From Strongylocentrotus purpuratus (Eukaryota > Echinodermata > Echinoidea > Camarodonta > Strongylocentrotidae): a stretch of DNA of 64,000 nucleotides. The DNA lies in NCBI RefSeq assembly GCF_000002235.5, contig NW_022145542.1:310001-374000 (forward strand). The letters run 5' to 3'. Below are positions 61,501 to 64,000 of this stretch, piece by piece. A program made the translations under genes and the position numbers. The notes beneath the pieces were generated by a model, which saw nothing but the letters and a program-made list of their open reading frames with translations, did not search any database and was not told where the DNA came from. Position 1 is the first letter of the stretch, and every line of letters begins with the position of its first letter.

Positions 61501-64000
61501 GAAATATTGCTAAGGGTGAAGCAGTAGAGTTCATAACACAGAACGTATACACTGTACCCGAGATCAGAAGATTCCATGAAAGGAGGAGACGGAAGCAGAG
61601 GGTGTTTGACAGGATGAAAATCGCCATCATTCGAAAAGTGTACTTTTCAATCTTCCCCCCAGAAAGTGACGAAGCAGCTGATATATTATGGTGGAACTTC
61701 TGGGCTTACTTCACCATAGCATGTCAAAATCTGGAAAAGAATGGTAGAACGCTGCCACATGCAATATCTGAGCTTCGTCCCAGCCATAGAGTGAAAGCCA
61801 CCCAGCAAAGGCCTCTCCTGCTGGATAGGGCAAAACCTAAGAAACAGAAGCATGCCAATAAGATTAGAAGTGGTGATGTCATTGGCCAAGCTAGTGAATT
61901 ACAGAGAAAGGGTATCACAGAGAAGGGTGCATTGTCTCGACCGAATGCTAGTGGAAGTGGCACACATCATGAATCACAGTTAACTTTACGTCCTCAGTTT
62001 ATGAGCTTGCTCCAGTGTTATTCATGGAATCCAGACATTCTTGTAAGATTTCTTGCTGCATACATCTTCACCGAGGATGAACTTCTTGGATGTGCAAAGA
62101 ACTTGAGATCATTAGATTCATTCAAGATGAAAGTGTTTGAAACTGGATACTCCCAGTTCTATGATCCTGCTGACTCTGCTGCATCCTGCTGTTTAATCAA
62201 TCACATCCAAGATCTGAATGAAGCAACGGCCTCTGATTATTGGGGCAGACAGACACCACAGAAGATACAAGTAATGGTAGAGAAGTGTGCCAAACAATGT
62301 GAGTACACATTTAGTGCTGAAGAAACCAATCAGGAACTGTGTCGGACAGAACCTGCCAGTACAAGTATTGAGAAATCAACATTTTCAGCAGCAGAAAGGT
62401 CCAAGATGTGCAGGGAAATTCTTGATGACGAACTTAAGAATCTCCCACAGTACAAATTTGAGAGATGTGTCTACGTAGCCTGTAAGTTGATGGAGAAAAT
62501 GTTTTCTCGGGAAGAACTGTTGACGGGTAATACTGCTGGAACTCGAGGACTGTGTACCCTTGATCCAAAGAGGCTTGCTGTTCTTAAATGTACTACCTTT
62601 GCAATTGCAGGTATTGCCCCATCAGCACATCAGAGAACATGGGATAGAATTCATAATGATATTGACCAAGCACTCAAGTACAAAGGTTCACACTTTGTGA
62701 CAGAAGACAGAAAAGTTGAGAAGGAGCTTGAATGTGCAACTGTTCTTATCAGCTCAAAGTCCAGAATTCAAGCACAGAAACAAGATTCTGAAACTGGATT
62801 TCAGATGATTTCGTGTACGACTCTTATCAAAGGTGGGCTCCGCAGAGATCTGTTGCTTTGTGCCGAGGACCATTCAGAAGTTCTTAAGAAGTTGTTGAAC
62901 CATTTCATACGCAAAGATGAAGATTATGACCAATTCCTGTACCGAGCTCCTAGTAAGATGAAATTGATTAGAGCAGTATACTGGAGCATATGCTCAATAT
63001 CGATAGACAAGCTAGGGGAGAGCTGGATAGAGGCAATGAAGACCATCTCTTACCTTGTAGAAAGTGGGAAACTGTATGAGAAGCCTATAAGAAGTAATGA
63101 TGAACTGGAAGAAAGTGAGAGCACCAAGTCTGGAGATGAGTCTACACAGCTGCAAGACAAGACTAATCCATCAAAATACATGTATGCTCAGCAAGAAGCT
63201 GAGAGCAAGCTGAGACAGCTAAGATCGATAGGAGATGTAAAAGAAACATCCATTCGCTTAATGAAATGCTACAAGTGGAGCAAGGAAGTTGTTGTGAGAT
63301 TGTTGATTCAACGAATCTTGACTGAAACCGAGATTGACAATGTAGCAAAGAATATGGAACTGCATGAGAAGAAAAGGATAGAAATTGAAGCTGTCTTCTC
63401 CCAGGTGTATGGTGAAGAAGAAAAGGACCAATGCTGGACACTAATCAAGCAAATCATTGAAGATGTGTGTAAGGAAAACAGAAGCTCACTTTGCAATGTA
63501 TGGACTAGGAAATCAAAGAAGACAGCTGTTGAAGAAGCTGCTCATGCAACTTTGTATAAGAATACCGAGTCCAAGACAGAATCTCAAAGATCAGCAGATC
63601 TTGATTGTGACGCATTCATTCAAGAAGAATTTCCATGGCTTCCATCTGGTGAGGTTGGCAAGTGCTTGTTCATCTCAGATCACATGAGAAAGAGCTTCTT
63701 TAGCACCGAAGAACTTGCCTTTGGTAGTTGTTCTGGCACTCCTGGATGGCTGCAGCTTGATCCAATAAGGATGGATGTTCTGAAGCATGTTGTCTTTACA
63801 GTTGCATCAGTCCCTGAACACAAAGAGGAGAAGCTGTGGCAAATGTGCAGCAACACGATTGACAAGAAGAACAGGAAGTTGAGGCAGCAAATTCTACATG
63901 AAGACGAGAAAGTAGAAACATTGATCCATACCAGTCCTAGTGCCCTAGAGGAACAGATAACAGACGATGCCAGAGGTCATGTCACGGAGAGTAAGGACAA
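52583..64000 (+). CDS. Giant nuclear protein with acidic repeats, AT-hooks and about 12 BEN-like modules, 3' end outside window
   Basis: Exon 1 is 52536-57947 (acceptor CTATGCAG, donor GTAAGT) and exon 2 runs from 58885 beyond 64000; the phase joins as G|AA. The start is the ATG at 52583 (MDDSESSGG); an in-frame TGA at 52538 excludes a further upstream start. At least 3,490 aa are encoded. Residues 90-760 are acidic 12-13-residue repeats. Residues about 915-940 hold KKPKRPSPEGRR and a second basic cluster, likely NLS. A Pro/Ser/Thr-rich region follows, then KRPCEDVTGDQSKRSR. From residue about 1567 on, modules follow the BEN pattern: helix, LF-x-x-E-E-L, often a G-rich turn, LDP-x-R-x-x-V-L. 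The clearest are KMFSREELLTGNTAGTRG ... TLDPKRLAVLK and SFFSTEELAFGSCSGTPG ... QLDPIRMDVLK. BEN domains bind DNA or chromatin proteins, usually in repression. Overall role inferred; no specific orthologue is recognised. Confidence 0.7.
52840..54860 (+). repeat. Coding acidic repeats, about 12-13 residues each
   Basis: DEQMESD.API(A/V)-like units recur dozens of times, for example DEQMETDEQVIA, DEQMKSSCALFV and DEPTKHAIATNI. Inside, a longer block with TAPDVDELCERS, ADEHSIS and PMQSNTTPIADEETES occurs three times (starts near 53956, 54238 and 54418). This indicates recent in-frame duplication. Confidence 0.8.
55600..56095 (+). repeat. Coding Pro/Ser/Thr repeats
   Basis: Loose units of the type STVP-x-ASTR-x-PPTS recur seven to eight times, for example SSVPNASTRLVPPST and STVPVASMPPLTSL. 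Likely disordered. Confidence 0.65.
56809..57182 (+). repeat. Five coding repeats of about 22-25 residues
   Basis: VHNHVTQLDSCESPVPREV-type units are repeated five times with high nucleotide identity (GTGACTCAGTTGGATTCGTG). They lie just before the second basic cluster and the first BEN-like module. Confidence 0.85.
57283..57850 (+). other. First two BEN-like modules, exon 1 end
   Basis: Module 1 (about residues 1567-1640) carries LTPEELHAFSVLFAAVYG and ends near LTDVAALTI. Module 2 (about 1666-1750) reads LSQVLFSDYERAFCSATGKE, then KSRLFVLQHAYAITIG, which keeps the LF...E...G...L order of BEN domains. Confidence 0.55.
58985..60165 (+). other. BEN-like modules 3 to 5
   Basis: Module 3: VEQLLETILSPDELLLIAKK with LAFLRQAFFAICYG. 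Module 4 (from about 59480): ILQHILTKIITEEG with MYLAVLRQCIFIVFS and a terminal WKRCTNHM. Module 5 (from about 59930): VNQLVMNLINQEDISS with LRKL and a terminal WAHCWSSLARSV. All are diverged, but share helix lengths and the terminal W-x-x-C element. Confidence 0.5.
60230..60350 (+). other. Acidic serine-rich linker in the multi-BEN protein
   Basis: The stretch DSDDDSSQSGG followed by SSYSSSSEEKEKGDEGDED lies between BEN-like modules 5 and 6. It suits casein kinase 2-type phosphorylation and is probably disordered. Confidence 0.7.
60613..61735 (+). other. BEN-like modules 6 and 7, flanking the AT-hooks
   Basis: Module 6: VVQLVVKELYSKDDIINIHH with LKMAILRQVYFELYD and WCQCWAHLARVV. Module 7 (from about 61500): EAVEFITQNVYTVPEIRRF with MKIAIIRKVYFSIFP and WWNFWAYFTIAC. 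These two are each other's closest relatives by eye. Confidence 0.55.
60936..61259 (+). repeat. In-frame 162-bp tandem duplication carrying an AT-hook
   Basis: 60936-61097 and 61098-61259 are nearly identical, 54 codons each. Both contain QVGRPKKGR, with the GRP core of an AT-hook, near 60987 and 61149, after a basic RKRHIKR segment. The few differences include RTRD versus KTGG. AT-hooks bind the minor groove of AT-rich DNA. Confidence 0.9.
62020..63880 (+). other. BEN-like modules 8 to 12, including the two clearest
   Basis: Module 8 (62020): LVRFLAAYIFTEDELLG. Module 9 (62453): ACKLMEKMFSREELLTG with LDPKRLAVLKCTTFAI and WDRIHNDIDQAL. Module 10 (62877): LKKLLNHFIRKDEDYDQ with LIRAVYWSIC. 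Module 11 (63279): VVRLLIQRILTETEIDN. Module 12 (63657): ISDHMRKSFFSTEELAFG with LDPIRMDVLKHVVFTV and a terminal MCSNTIDKKNRKL. Modules 9 and 12 match the BEN pattern throughout. Confidence 0.65.

Overview
The window is animal nuclear DNA: genes with GT-AG introns, AT-rich non-coding sequence, and a very dense load of eukaryotic transposable elements. The elements include a BEL/Pao LTR element, an APE-type non-LTR retrotransposon, hAT-like elements with 8-bp target duplications, foldback elements and a TA-flanked MITE. Together with an invertebrate-like MIC13 gene, this suggests a marine invertebrate deuterostome, probably an echinoderm. The organism assignment is inference.

Three host-type genes are supported, all on the + strand. 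(1) 46-2556: the 3' part of a gene joining a Ulp1/SENP-type cysteine protease core to a PHD-like zinc finger; its 5' part lies before the window. (2) 29493-43739: a complete four-exon MICOS subunit gene (MIC13/QIL1 family, 104 aa) stretched over 14 kb by transposons in its introns. (3) 52583 to beyond 64000: a giant gene with a repetitive acidic, disordered N-terminal half, nuclear localisation signals, duplicated AT-hooks, and about twelve degenerate modules that look like BEN domains. It reaches at least 3,490 aa and is still open at the window edge. This is the most unusual coding feature.

Region by region. 2.6-8.2 kb: non-coding, with a tandem repeat full of AGGTCA half-sites, the 3' end of a dead LINE and a second degenerate tandem repeat. 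8.2-12.47 kb: about 41 copies of a 103-bp satellite-like monomer with a 13/14-mer higher-order structure. 12.59-16.42 kb: a segment bounded by 32-bp inverted repeats, with a recurring GAACGTAYGTAAC motif and one small minus-strand exon. 16.61-29.32 kb: a giant foldback element whose multi-kilobase inverted arms are built from about 210-bp tandem units. It carries two nested hAT-like elements, each with an 8-bp target duplication, and ends about 180 bp before the MIC13 start codon. 29.5-43.7 kb: MIC13. Intron 1 holds a 1.9-kb foldback element with a hAT MITE inside it. Intron 2 holds a hairpin MITE, a 5'-truncated LINE with an open reverse transcriptase frame, and a very young, internally deleted BEL element. 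43.7-52.5 kb: intergenic, with a tRNA-derived SINE, a 0.65-kb palindrome related to the hairpin MITE of intron 2, and a small inverted-repeat element. 52.5-64 kb: the multi-BEN gene.

The three genes show no operon-like or functional link. The main theme is nested transposon insertion around small exons, next to one rapidly evolving, repeat-rich putative chromatin protein. All calls come from reading the sequence; no database search was run.
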